Below are positions 10,047 to 20,573 of a DNA stretch of 64,000 nucleotides, in pieces. The translations under genes and the position numbers were made by a program. The stretch spans positions 1,834,663 through 1,898,662 of the forward strand of contig WNKI01000002.1 in NCBI GenBank assembly GCA_015350385.1. The letters run 5' to 3'. The number at the start of each line of letters is the position of its first letter. Position 1 is the first letter of the stretch. Source of the DNA: Aculops lycopersici. Lineage: Eukaryota; Arthropoda; Arachnida; Trombidiformes; Eriophyidae. The notes under the pieces are model-generated. The model was not told where the DNA came from. It did not search any database and worked only from the letters and a program-made list of their open reading frames with translations.

Positions 10047-11810
10047 ATGGCCAATTGGCTTCTCGACTACATTGAAATGACCGAGTATATCCCACTCGAG
10101 CTGAGGGAACAACTCACATCTATTAGGGAATTAGATCTTCAAGTACACAATGCAATGGACGATTTGGAGCGGGATATAAAGCAGTTCTTCTCAAAGATTG
10201 ACTCTCTCAGCCAAGAGGAGCGTCAGGACCAATTCGACCAGTTTCTTCGGAAGTGTGACGTAGCCACGCAAGCAGCTAGCGATAAAGTTAGGGTGGCGGA
10301 TAAGTTGCACGAGTTGGTGGAGAAGAGTATGCGTTTATTAGACCATGGACTCGAGAAACTAAAGGAGGACCTTCTCGAGGGTGACAAGGCGTACATCGTG
10401 GAGGATTTGGAGCGTAGATCTCAAGAACTGGACGAGCAACTCAGGATCGAGCAGGAGACTATGATGCAGCGCCAGATGCGTTTGCATGAGCTCAAGACAC
10501 AAACGAAGGGCCAGCAATCAAGCAAATGGCAAGCTAGCAATGGCAAGAGCACCAACTCCAAGAACAGTCAACTCATCCACCGCAACTCGACCCCCGCCAG
10601 CCAACCACAGCCCAGCTCTCTAAAATATAATCACATAAACTCGGGCGCAAATCCGAACCACCGCAATAGGCACAACTCAACCGGTTCCGCGAGTACCGCC
10701 GTTCGCCAGAAGAAGCGCGAGAGGAAGCGTCTCAATAGCACTCTGTCTATATTCAATCGTACCTCACTTACCGAAGACGACTCAGCCACGAATCACACTC
10801 TACTGTCATCGCCCCTCACACCTGACTACCCGCCCAACCTAAAGAACTCTAACAACAAGTCGCTCAATGAGGTCGGTGGCGATACCAGCAACCTGACCAT
10901 GAAAGGAATGATTGCGAGCAATAGAAACTCACTCGGTTTCAGCGATAAGAGCAATAGTAATGATTCTTTAACTAGAGCTAGGCAACCAATTCTAACTGCC
11001 ATGGACGCGGCTCATGCAGTTAGTCCGAATGCCACCAATAGTGATAAATTAGTTTTGTTTACAAGCAATGCAAATGGTGATAATTATAATCCAATCTATA
11101 ATAACAACAACAAAGATAATAAGCAGCCCACACAACATCAACCAACTAATAGGAATAACAATCAGCAACAGATATATAATCACCAGTTCAGCAACCACCT
11201 AGCGCAAGGTGTCGGCTTTAATCCCGCTTTCGGCCGGCAGCCTGCAATACCTTTCAAGAGTGGCGCTTATGATCCACATATGGTCAAAGATAAGAGCTCG
11301 GGTCCCTTTAGTTCGTTGCCGCTTTCCTCAAGACACGACCCACTAATGATTGCTGCCTCGCAAGCCATAAGTGCGACGCAAAATATGACATCCGGTAGAA
11401 GAACTTCGAGTTTAAAGGCTAGTTACGCGGCGGTCAATTCTGGCCGACTGCAAACGGCGCCCAACCAGCAGCAATCCCTCGATCAATTTGGGGCGCCAAC
11501 CAAGATTTACTGTTATTGTGGCCGACACATAGAGGGTGCTGACATGATTGCCTGCGACAACGAAGATTGCAAACTAGAGTGGTTCCATTACGAATGTGTA
11601 GGAATCAAGACTCCTCCGGTGGGCGATTGGTTTTGCAAGGAGTGCGCCACGAGAAAAAACTGCCCCAAATCATCGAGAAACGAAGCCCCGGTGCAAACGT
11701 CGCGCCAGCCCCAAGTCCAACAACCCCAGCAGCAGCAACAACAACAGCAGCAGCAGCCACAACAACAACAACAACAACAAATGCCTCCACAAAACCAGGC
11801 ACCGATATGA
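10047..11810 (+). CDS. ING3: Inhibitor of growth protein 3 (ING3)
   Basis: A 587-residue protein in a single exon. The start is the ATG at 10047 (MANWLLDYIEMTEYIP), which aligns with the ING3 N-terminus; the open frame upstream has no ATG. Residues 1-130 form the helical ING domain (LREQLTSIRELDLQVHNAMD; later ERRSQELDEQL). The middle is Asn/Ser/Gln-rich and carries a basic patch (RQKKRERKR) likely to be a nuclear signal. Near the C-terminus is a PHD finger, IYCYCGRH...DNEDC..EWFHYECV...WFCKEC, with all C4HC3 zinc ligands. Known role: ING3 is a subunit of the NuA4/TIP60 histone acetyltransferase complex and its PHD reads H3K4me3. A polyglutamine tail follows the PHD, unlike typical ING3, which ends soon after the finger. 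The central linker is also long. Confidence 0.93.
   Translation: MANWLLDYIEMTEYIPLELREQLTSIRELDLQVHNAMDDLERDIKQFFSKIDSLSQEERQDQFDQFLRKCDVATQAASDKVRVADKLHELVEKSMRLLDHGLEKLKEDLLEGDKAYIVEDLERRSQELDEQLRIEQETMMQRQMRLHELKTQTKGQQSSKWQASNGKSTNSKNSQLIHRNSTPASQPQPSSLKYNHINSGANPNHRNRHNSTGSASTAVRQKKRERKRLNSTLSIFNRTSLTEDDSATNHTLLSSPLTPDYPPNLKNSNNKSLNEVGGDTSNLTMKGMIASNRNSLGFSDKSNSNDSLTRARQPILTAMDAAHAVSPNATNSDKLVLFTSNANGDNYNPIYNNNNKDNKQPTQHQPTNRNNNQQQIYNHQFSNHLAQGVGFNPAFGRQPAIPFKSGAYDPHMVKDKSSGPFSSLPLSSRHDPLMIAASQAISATQNMTSGRRTSSLKASYAAVNSGRLQTAPNQQQSLDQFGAPTKIYCYCGRHIEGADMIACDNEDCKLEWFHYECVGIKTPPVGDWFCKECATRKNCPKSSRNEAPVQTSRQPQVQQPQQQQQQQQQQPQQQQQQQMPPQNQAPI
11726..11780 (+). repeat. CAG/CAA repeat encoding polyglutamine
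   Basis: A mixed CAG/CAA tract at the 3' end of the ING3 reading frame, giving a near-pure Gln tail after the PHD finger. Likely length-polymorphic. Confidence 0.85.
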
Positions 11811-11926
11811 ATTAAGACACACCTCAAGTGGTTCCTGTCTGCTAACCACCTAAACCGAGCGGACCAAACTACAGGCTCACTATCAATTTTACAACTATCA
11901 CAAGGAACAGACCTCATAAACATTTG

Positions 11927-11932
11927 AATAAA
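11927..11932 (+). terminator. Poly(A) signal of ING3
   Basis: AATAAA 117 bases after the ING3 stop codon. Confidence 0.7.
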
Positions 11933-13667
11933 CTTAGCGCCATTTTACTCTCGACTTGATTTAGATTTCGATTCCTTGTCAGCTGACTTCTCTCAGCGAC
12001 GCAGATTTTATTTGTCGCTGCTGAAGCTAGAGTCTCGACAGGTACTTGGCCCTAAGCTTAATCACCACAATGAGCCAAACTTGACTCCTGTTTGCATTGT
12101 GCCGACTTGGCTATGGTTTCAACGAGACTCTAGCTGTGTTAAGATCTCATGGGTCTCGAGTAAATGACGCGCGAAAGTTGATCGGCTTGGATATGATACG
12201 GCGATCAGGAGGACGAGCAAAAGGGTAACTCGCGTCACAACAACGAGCTTCTCTTTGTCAGACTAACCTGACTGCTTTTCCAGGCGACGATTACCACCAC
12301 TGATGCCACGCCACTTGAGTAATAATTAGATCAATCATAATGGTACAACGATAATTTGCACGCCGCTGGGCTCCCTGTTGGATGTAGCTTTTATGAGTGT
12401 GCGCAAAGCCAACGCGCCTTAGGACAAAACTAACGATCTTTCTGGGGCCCCGAAAGTCGTCGGCGCCAAGTAGTATCTCCAGCTCGCTGTAGTTGTGCTA
12501 CTCTAGTCTCTAGTCTCTAGTCGCTTCTCCTCACTCCCAAGTCTCGACCCTCGGCCAGAGGCGTAGCTGTGCCGAGACAATGGATTCGTTCGACTCAAGC
12601 GTCATCTAGAAGTTCAAAACAAGCAACTCGCTTGGCATCTTACCTTTCCAAGGAGACTGAGAGCTAGTTCTATTTCAGAAGCTAAAAACGGTTAAAGTGT
12701 AACTGCAAGCGAGCGGCTTCGCTGTGCCACTGAACGCTAACGAAGCCACGAGTTCAACTTGGCCGCCCGACATTCTAATTGAAATCTCGCCAATTTTTCG
12801 TCTCAGACTCAGCAACGTGAGAGTTGCGTACTACGAGAGTCGCCAAGTCGGTCGCTTTTTATGGCCGCTGTTGTTACATAACGTCGAGTTCTCACTCAAG
12901 CCTCTTGAGTCTCGAAAGTTGACTTTGCGCAACTGATATCCTTGCAAACGGGCACAAATCGACGGCCGTCTCGCTTCTTTTTCGAGGTGAAGTCCAGGCG
13001 AGTCGGTCGGTCGGCCGCTTGTGGCCGCCGATCGAGTAGCCTGATCGATCGAACGGGTCGCGCAAACCAGCGAGTTTTCCTCCAACTTGCCGACGGAGGC
13101 TTTGCAGGGAAGCAACATGGAGAAGATAGGCGCACATGCTTGTTGCTCGCCTGAGTCGCACGGCGCCTAGCGACTCACGTAAGAGTCGCTAGGTACCGCG
13201 AGTTCACGCTCTTGGGCTGCGCGCTGAGGTAGAGGCGCTGCTTGTTGTTTTTGTTTGGCAGCAAACAACGCCCGCCGTCGCCTTTGTAGTTTTTCTTTCT
13301 CTCAGATGCGAGAGTGAGTCGTCGACATCGGGTTGGCCAATCCGTTAATGATTCTGCAGCCGGAAGTTGGTGGCCAGAGATTCGAGGGACGAGACAAGAC
13401 AACGGGAGCAGAAATCGAGTTCACGAGTTACGCTGACAGCCACACGACGAGACAACGCAAGGAAAGCATCGCAAGAAATCAACTCTACAGCAACAATATC
13501 AGGCAAGCGATTAGCTGATCAATTTGATGAATGAGTTTAACTCAAAGACAAGAGCGAGAGTCAAGCGCAGAGCTGAGCTAATCGGGCAGAAGTGGGCCAA
13601 GCGGACGAGAGGAGAGCAGAGTTCAGTGGCTAGTGGGTCGGTGGTTCAAGGAGAGTTAGAGTGAGAT
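11933..13667. other. Gene-free stretch upstream of the PKC-type kinase
   Basis: ING3 3' flank followed by the 5' flank or untranslated region of the kinase. Includes an 11-bp hairpin at 13166-13193. No supported exon was seen. Confidence 0.5.
13166..13193. repeat. 11-bp inverted repeat
   Basis: Arms CCTAGCGACTC (13166-13176) and GAGTCGCTAGG (13183-13193) pair perfectly around a 6-base loop, about 475 bases upstream of the kinase start. Confidence 0.8.
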
Positions 13668-16600
13668 ATGCGGCCGCCGAGTTACTACAACTCGCTGGTT
13701 AATAGCAACACCAGCAACCGTAACTCTAGTCAACAGTTGCGCTCCAGTTTCTCGAGCTCCTCCTCCAGTTCCTATGTAAGTCGGACGCACCTGCCCTTCG
13801 TTGCCCAGTCGACGCTGGTGGCTCACTGCTTCACGGGCGTCCAGTCGAGCACCCGACCATATGGCGCCTCCACTGGCCACTCCAATGCCGGCTCGTCGGG
13901 CAGCTACTTGTCCGCTCGCAGCAGCTACACCACCAGCAGCTACTCATCCCGACCAGCCTCAACCAAGCGCCCGACCAGCACCACACCCTCCTCCTCCTCC
14001 TCCAGCTACCTATCCTCCTCTTCCCTCGCCTCGGGCTACAGTTACGGTAGCTCCACGCGCTACACGCCCACCTCGAGTTACAGACCAGTGACGAGCTCGA
14101 GCTACTACAAGCCCATTAGGTTGCGCGAGCGTCCGCTTCTGACCCAAATCTCGCGCCAACTCGACTCGCGCTCCCCAGCGTCAAAGTCCGTGACGCCAAC
14201 TCATTCCGCCGCCAGGAGCCGAGCCGAGAGCCAAGTGTCATCCAGCGAAACCGTGAAAGTTGACTCGCCGGTGGAGCGAGCGAAACAAAGCGAGACCATC
14301 GAAGAGACCAGAGAGGACGAGGCGAGTTGGTCGGCCGATGTGGCGAGGAACATCTCGCGCAACAAGTACCTGATCAAGTTTCGCGAGCTCGACAAGCGCC
14401 ACTCGCTCGTGTCGCCGGATGAGCAGGAGCTCGAGAAGAGCCGAGGGACCGAGCCGGTTGGGGAGCAAGCAGGAGAAGGGACTAGACTGAAGGTGAGCGA
14501 GAAGTTAGAGGAGGAAAGTAGAGAAACGAGGAGGGTGGAGAACTTGGAAGAGTCCGAGATGAGGATACCCAAATTGGATCAGGATGTTCCGACGCAAGTC
14601 AAGTTGGCCGAGAAGAAGCCGCCGAGCGAGAAGCTAAAGGCCAAGAAGACCAGCGAAGTCAAGGAGATTAACAAGACCCAACCAATCGAAGACTGTGATA
14701 AAATTGATCAAGGTCAGACTGTGAAACCCACAACAGGAACAACGAGCACCAAGAGGAAGGTTCCTGCTAAGCGTAATATCAAGCTCCGGATTAAAACTCA
14801 AACGCCAGCCGCGGTCACCCAGATACAATCGGCGCCAACTGCCCCTTCTACTACCACTGCTGCAACTTCGACGACTACCACGACTGAGGCGCCCGATATA
14901 AGGTCCTCAAACACAACATCGTCGATAAAATCTAAGACTATTGGCGCGTCTGTCAGAACGAAACAGGAGAAACCCGCCGACGAGAAACCTCCGACGCCGG
15001 GAACACCCGAAAAGGTGCCAACTAGTCCCAAGATTTTGAAGAAGAAGGCGAGTGGCGAGAAGAAGCCAGCTGAACCTGGAAGTCCGTCGACCAAAACAAA
15101 AGTCAAGCGTCTGGTCAAGACTAGTAAGACGAAAGCGGCGGTGCCGAGTGAGAGCGGTGCAAATAAAAAGTCGGACCAATTAGGAGCCGCTACGAGCTCG
15201 AGTGAGCCGCCTGAGCGCCAGGTACTAGCATCGAAGCAAAACATACAGGACAAGCCACTTCCCCCGGAGCCCCAGGGGACTGCGCAGGAAAAGTCCAGTC
15301 CAGTTGTATCGGCAGCCCAACTTCCGCCCAGCGGCAACGGCCCTCCACAGACTAGCGCCACAGGCAACAAGCGGATCCGATTTCGTCAGTATAACATTGA
15401 AGACTTCAACTTTCTCTCAGTTTTGGGTCACGGGGGCTGGGGTTTCGTCATCTTGGCCGAACTCAAGGACCACGACGCCTGTTTCGCCGTCAAGTGCATA
15501 AAGAAGATCACCATTGTGGAGGACGATGACTTTGATAGCATCATGATTGAACGCAAGGTTCTCACGCTGGGCAACATTCACCCATTCATTTGCAAACTAT
15601 TTTGCACCTTCGAAACTCCCGGCTACCTGTTCTTCGTGATGGAGTACTGCGCCGGCGGCGACCTCATGTTTCACGTCCAACACGAGGGCCAGTTCACCGA
15701 GTCAAGGTGTCGCTTCTACGCGGCGGAAATCATCTGCGCAATTAGGTTTCTACACAACAGACACATAATCTATCGAGATCTCAAGCTGGACAACATTTTG
15801 CTCGACTCGCTGGGCCACGTGAGGCTCGTGGACTTTGGCATGTGTCAGTGCCGCACTTACCGCGAGGAGATGCTACCGTCCAACTTTTGCGGCACACCAG
15901 GTGAGCAATCGATTGTGTTTTTCTCCTCTCTTGCTCCATTGTATCTACTTCTGCTGCCGCTGCATTCATTCAAATGACTAACCGACCTACTTCTTCCTCC
16001 GCAAAACTGGCAATCCGATACTCAATTCCCGGAATCGCGATGCGCAACCCTCGCGCAGAATACATATCGCCTGAGATCATCAAAGGAGTTCCCTACAATC
16101 ACAGCGTCGACTGGTGGAGTTTCGGTTAGTCGGCATAAACCAAGTACAAGACACAGATTTGCTTAGATAACAACTCGACTAACTGATTCGAATCTCCATC
16201 TCCCTCTTTGTATGAAAAAAAAACAAAATTTAGGCGTGCTTCTGTACGAAATGGCAGTGGGCAAGATGCCTTTCAGAGGCAGCGACGAGAATGAGTTGCT
16301 CTGGAACGTTTGCTACGAGCAAATCCACTATCCCATGTTTTTAACCAAGGAGCTCACCACGCTTCTTCAGCAGGTAAGTCGATCATTCATCGCTTCGCTT
16401 CCAACTCGAGAGTTCAAATGATCGAAGTTAACCCCCTGAATAAAACTCTCCCACTCCCCAGCTACTCGAGCGCGAGCCATCCAAGCGCATGGGCATGGCC
16501 ACCTGCAAGGCGGGCGACATTTATGAGCAGCCTTGGTTCAGGGGCGTGGACTGGCCCGCGGTGGAGGAACTGCGAGTGCCGCCACCCTTCGTGCCCGAGG

Positions 16601-16755
16601 TAACTTCCAAGCGGGACGTTCAAAACTTCGACCCCGACTTCACCGAGTCGGCGCCCGAGTTGTCGCCCGTCGAGACGAGCACCTTGGAGCGCATCGACCA
16701 AAGCCAATTCCAGAAGTTCCCCTACACCAACCCGGACATTTCCATCTTCGGCTGA
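13668..16755 (+). CDS. PKC-type AGC protein kinase lacking C1/C2 domains
   Basis: Exons 13668..15900, 16059..16124, 16234..16373 and 16462..16755, all with GT-AG introns and matching phases; 910 residues. TGA sits two codons before the ATG. The first ~570 residues are Ser/Tyr-rich then charged, with no C1 or C2 domain. The C-terminal third is a kinase closest to novel PKC (delta/theta). It has the Gly loop GHGGWG, catalytic Lys in FAVKCIKK, alpha-C Glu in IMIERK, IIYRDLKLDN, DFG and a PKC C-tail. Activity looks possible, but the activation-loop PDK1 Thr (TFCGTP in PKC) is Asn (NFCGTP), and the hydrophobic-motif Ser/Thr is Pro (FQKFPY). A 69-base in-frame segment at 13776-13844 looks like another intron; removing it gives 887 residues. 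Confidence 0.85.
13776..13844 (+). other. Probable in-frame intron in kinase exon 1
   Basis: GTAAGT at 13776 and CCAG ending at 13844 bound 69 bases (23 codons, no stop). The encoded segment (VSRTHLPFVAQSTLVAHCFT) is hydrophobic and unlike the Ser/Tyr-rich sequence on both sides, which joins smoothly when it is removed. It is probably spliced, at least in part. Confidence 0.65.
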
Positions 16756-17714
16756 CTTGTCACTGGCCAGCGACTCCAGATTATTCTGGCAAGAGGAGAG
16801 CACAGGAGACAGCAACCAACGAAAAAGAACGCAACACAACGCCAACTAGAAAACTTTAAACTCGGCGTTGGCCGCCACTTCCGGCCGAATCGTTGAGCGA
16901 CTGGCGCTTTAATGAGACGTGAAACTCGGCGCGAGCCGAGTGGACAATCGGATTCGAATTAACGTTTCGCCCAATTGGACAATAATTTGGTCTAATGAGT
17001 CACGTAACCTGGAGGCCAGATAACAAGCTAGTAGAAGCCGGGGACAAAAAGAGAGGAGGAGCGAGAAACAAACGTTGGAACTTTTCTAAAAACTCGAGCT
17101 ATGTTTCGAGTTCGCGGCCACGACCAATGAAAAGAGGAAGAAGAGGGATAGGGAGAGAGGTTGAGAAAGAGAAAGAAACAGGGACAGGGACAAGAGCGAA
17201 AGCTAAACAAACTAAACAACCACTTGCACTTTATTCCGGGACTTTGCTCTCGCTATTTCTATCCCACAACCAGCTCGCTAGCTAGCGACTCGCCGACTCA
17301 ACTCCACTGTTTCTATTTTCTCGGCGCGCGCGACTTCCGGTTGTCGGGCAAACCATTTGTTTGCGCGCAGACGAGCAGAGCGAGCGGAACACCCAACTGG
17401 CAACTCGCTGGCTGCACAAAAGAATTTTAATCGATTTTCTCTTGCGCCCGACGCGACTGCTCGCATTTCCTCGCGGCCCACTGATGAATATGATCGAGAC
17501 GGAAGTTGATGAACGAGCGCGAGTTCGTTTTATCTGCCGCCAGTTTGCGCCAACTTCCACTGGCTGGGCACGACGATCGGCGTTGCACTTGATTTCGCGC
17601 CTTAGTTCAACTCGATCACCTTTCCCATTTGCATTAGGCTGCTCACTTGGCCTAGGTGCTTGTCGCTCGGCTGCCCGCGCCTAGCCCGCCCACGTCCTTG
17701 CTGGCCGAAAATCA
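16756..17714. other. Gene-free stretch between convergent genes
   Basis: 3' flank of the kinase (+) and of the Ig protein (-). A minus-strand AATAAA at 17230-17235 could end the Ig gene. Purine-rich stretches lie near 17110-17200. No exon was seen. Confidence 0.5.
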
Positions 17715-20573
17715 TTAGCCGCCAATATGATATAATTCTAATGCGCGTAATGATGTCGAGTGGCCCGCAAACAGTAGCAGTAACAACAATAGCAACAACA
17801 AAACGCCGCTGGGTTCCAATGTACGATAAGCCGAAGATGCCGCCGAGTCAGTGGCAGTTTGTGGTTGCTGGCTGTTTTGTCTGATTGATACTTCTGTTGG
17901 CAAACAATTACACGTTTTTCGTGTTGGTTGCGCGCGGGAGTCGTGTCGATGGGTTTGGTTCGAGGTGATTTATGTTGATTAGTTGCGTTGGCCGCCACAA
18001 GCCGAGAGAGCGATACAGATGGAAAGGCTCGCGATACTCACCGTTAATGCGAGCGCCATTGGCGCGCCGCTTATCAGCAGCTTGACCCGGAGCGAGTCTT
18101 TGCGTTTGTTGGCGTCGATCGGGGGCTCGGATCTGCGCGTTTCCTCTGGTGGGCCAAAGTTGACTTGGCAGCCGACGGGTTGGTTGAGTTTGAGTTGGCT
18201 GCTTGGTGGTCTGCTGCTGTTGTTGCTCCTCGGTTGCTGGAACGGTTCGTGGCTCACTCGTAGTTGGTTGCACCGCCACATCCGGTTGGAGCAGATCGCA
18301 AGGCTCGCGAGCCGAGTTTTGTTCCGACGATTGGCGGCAGTTTTCCACCAAAAGTCGCATTCTTTGGCTGACTCCCGGTTGCACTCCGTTCGAGGCGATG
18401 CACTTTATTTTGTTTTGTTCGGGACGAATTGGATTGGTTTGTATTCATATGGGGTCAGTGGTGGTGCTAATTGTCTCGATGGCTTGCTTAAATCTCTTTC
18501 ACTCGACTCGGCCCGCAAAGAGCAACTTACCAGATAAGCGCCCGCATGGCGTCGTTCAGCTGAAGGAAAGAGCAACTCCGCTGAGTCGATGCTTATGATC
18601 TCATGAGCTCGGCGCTCGAGTTCATGCTTGAATCGCATCTCGAGACCCTCGATGCTGCGGCCATCTTCGCGGCGCCACATGAGCTGCGACTGCGGCTCAC
18701 CTGTCACCTTGCAGCGCAGAGAGGTCTGCTCGAACTCGTTGGCCCGCACCAGACTGGCGCTCGTGTCCTCCTCTACGATCACAGGTGGTACTAGAACGTT
18801 TAGTCTGCCGCCGCCGACAAACTGGCTAACGGGCTGACTCTTGGCGGATGTAACGTGGATTCAGTCAGTTCGGTTAGTTGTCTTGGTTTGGTTGACAAGA
18901 GTCTTGGATTAAAGTTTGCAAAGTTGATGTCTCACCTTTTGAACGCCATGAGCTGAGGCAGCGCTCAGTTGGCACAAGTAGTAGGCATTATCGTCGTCGA
19001 GTCCAACGTTTTCAATGCTCAACGTCCACTTGATCGGCGGATGGAACTTAACTCGAAACCTCTTGTCTGGCGTGATGAGTTTCCGGTTGAAACTTATAAG
19101 AGTTGTGTTGTCTTTGCTGTAGTTGGAATCCTCCTGGTCCGAGTCGCTCTCTCCATCCTCCGACTCAGACCCACGCACCAACTTGAGCCAGATGAGCTAA
19201 TTTAAATCGGTTAGTTTTTGAGAACCATTTGCTCTTCATTTTATCTCCAAAAAAGGAACACTCCACTTACCTGCGAAGATTCCGCTTGCTCGGCGTCGAG
19301 TTCACACTCGAAACGAGCGACGTGCTTCTGGCCGACGCTCAAAATTGGCAAACTCGATAGGAACTCTCGGAGGTTTTTCATTTTACTCCCGGCGCCGCCG
19401 ACCACTCGACTCTCGGCCATTGAAACTCTCGAGGGCCCGACCATGGCGGCCGCACTTGAGGCTGCAGGTTTGTGGAAGTGGAACGTCGCTTGCGTGTTAG
19501 TTCGTTTCTTAAATTAACAGGTTGTCTTTTCCGCTCCGAGAGATGGTAACACAGAGGGGGAGATAGCTTGAGATTGAAAAACTCAAGCTTTCGTATAAAT
19601 TCACGACTCGTGCCACTTGGCTCGTCGGCTGCCGAATGCGGGCACCAACTTCCGCCGAGTCATTCAATTAGTTTCGCCGATCACTTGGTTGCTGGCGAGG
19701 AACGTGATTTGAATCGAAGCTCGTGAGCATCGACTCAATCCGACGACACTTTAGTCAGTGGGAATCTCGAGCAAAACACGAGGGCCTATTAGTTTCGACC
19801 GGTTAACTGAGCCACCACCAGCGTTCGTCGGCGGAGTTTCAAAATGTCGCCATCACCAATTAGAGGAAACTATGCAACTCGGCACACGCTCGCCACTTCC
19901 GCTCGTCATTCGCTCGAGTGCGGTGCACGAATCGAGGGTCCCAGTCGATTTCTTTTCCCAACTGCTCGCTTGGTGCACAAATTGATGGAGACGCACGAGA
20001 GTTGAGCTCTATTTTGTTGCACCGCTTATCTGGCCACCGGGATCTCAGTTGGCTAAAAGCAAGCGACTCCACTTTTTAAAAGAGGAAATTTTCCTCAAGC
20101 GCGAGCTGAAATAGCATCTCAGTATCAGATAAGTGCATCTACGAGGCGAGCCGGCTAGATTTTGTCGGCCAAACCGAACAAATCGGCTGCCGAATCGCCA
20201 AAATCCTCACAACTCGTGCACCAAAAATTACACTCTCAACTCTCGGCAAAGCAGTCGACGAAAATAAGGAAACTTGTTCAAGAATTTAGAAAGAACCAGC
20301 GAGCCACTTACCTGAACAAACTAATGGACTTCTGATTGGCATTGGGGAAAATAAAATAAGTGGCCAGAGGATAGAAACACAGATAAGCTTACCGGCTAAC
20401 TGCAACCGATTGACCCTCGGGAACTTGGACTTGAGCTTCTTCATCTTGTCACAGTCGACTTCCGGTTGGTGGCTGCTTCCTGCTTCTCTCTTGTTTGATG
20501 TTTTGTGTTTCTCACGATTGCTGCTAACCTCTCGGCTCGACATTGAACTCGCGCGACGCTTTCGTTTTCTCAT
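17715..20573 (-). CDS. Lachesin/DIP-like Ig-superfamily cell-surface protein, two Ig domains
   Basis: Model of seven exons, all phases consistent: 20573..20312, 19461..19271, 19196..18936, 18821..18531, 18402..18258, 18145..18042 and 17867..17715. It gives 468 residues from ATG 20573, or 425 from ATG 20444 (MKKLKSKF), which precedes a signal-like hydrophobic stretch (ICVSILWPLILFSPM). Ig1 is V-type: ARFECELD, LIWLKLV, WTLSIENVGLDDDNAYYLCQ, with an acidic insertion. Ig2 matches lachesin/DIP proteins: VPPVIVEED, LRCKVTGEP, MWRREDG, GAYLCIASNGVQPGVS. The family usually has a third Ig; here a short linker follows, then a C-terminal Leu run (SGVLLLLLLLLLLFAG) suggesting a GPI signal or membrane anchor. 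Known relatives act in neuronal adhesion. The Ig exons are secure; the last two are inferred from splice sites. Confidence 0.75.

Noticed and set aside
11605..11923. Cys- and Val-rich minus-strand frames under the ING3 3' end
   Set aside because: They are antisense translations of the CAG/CAA repeat.
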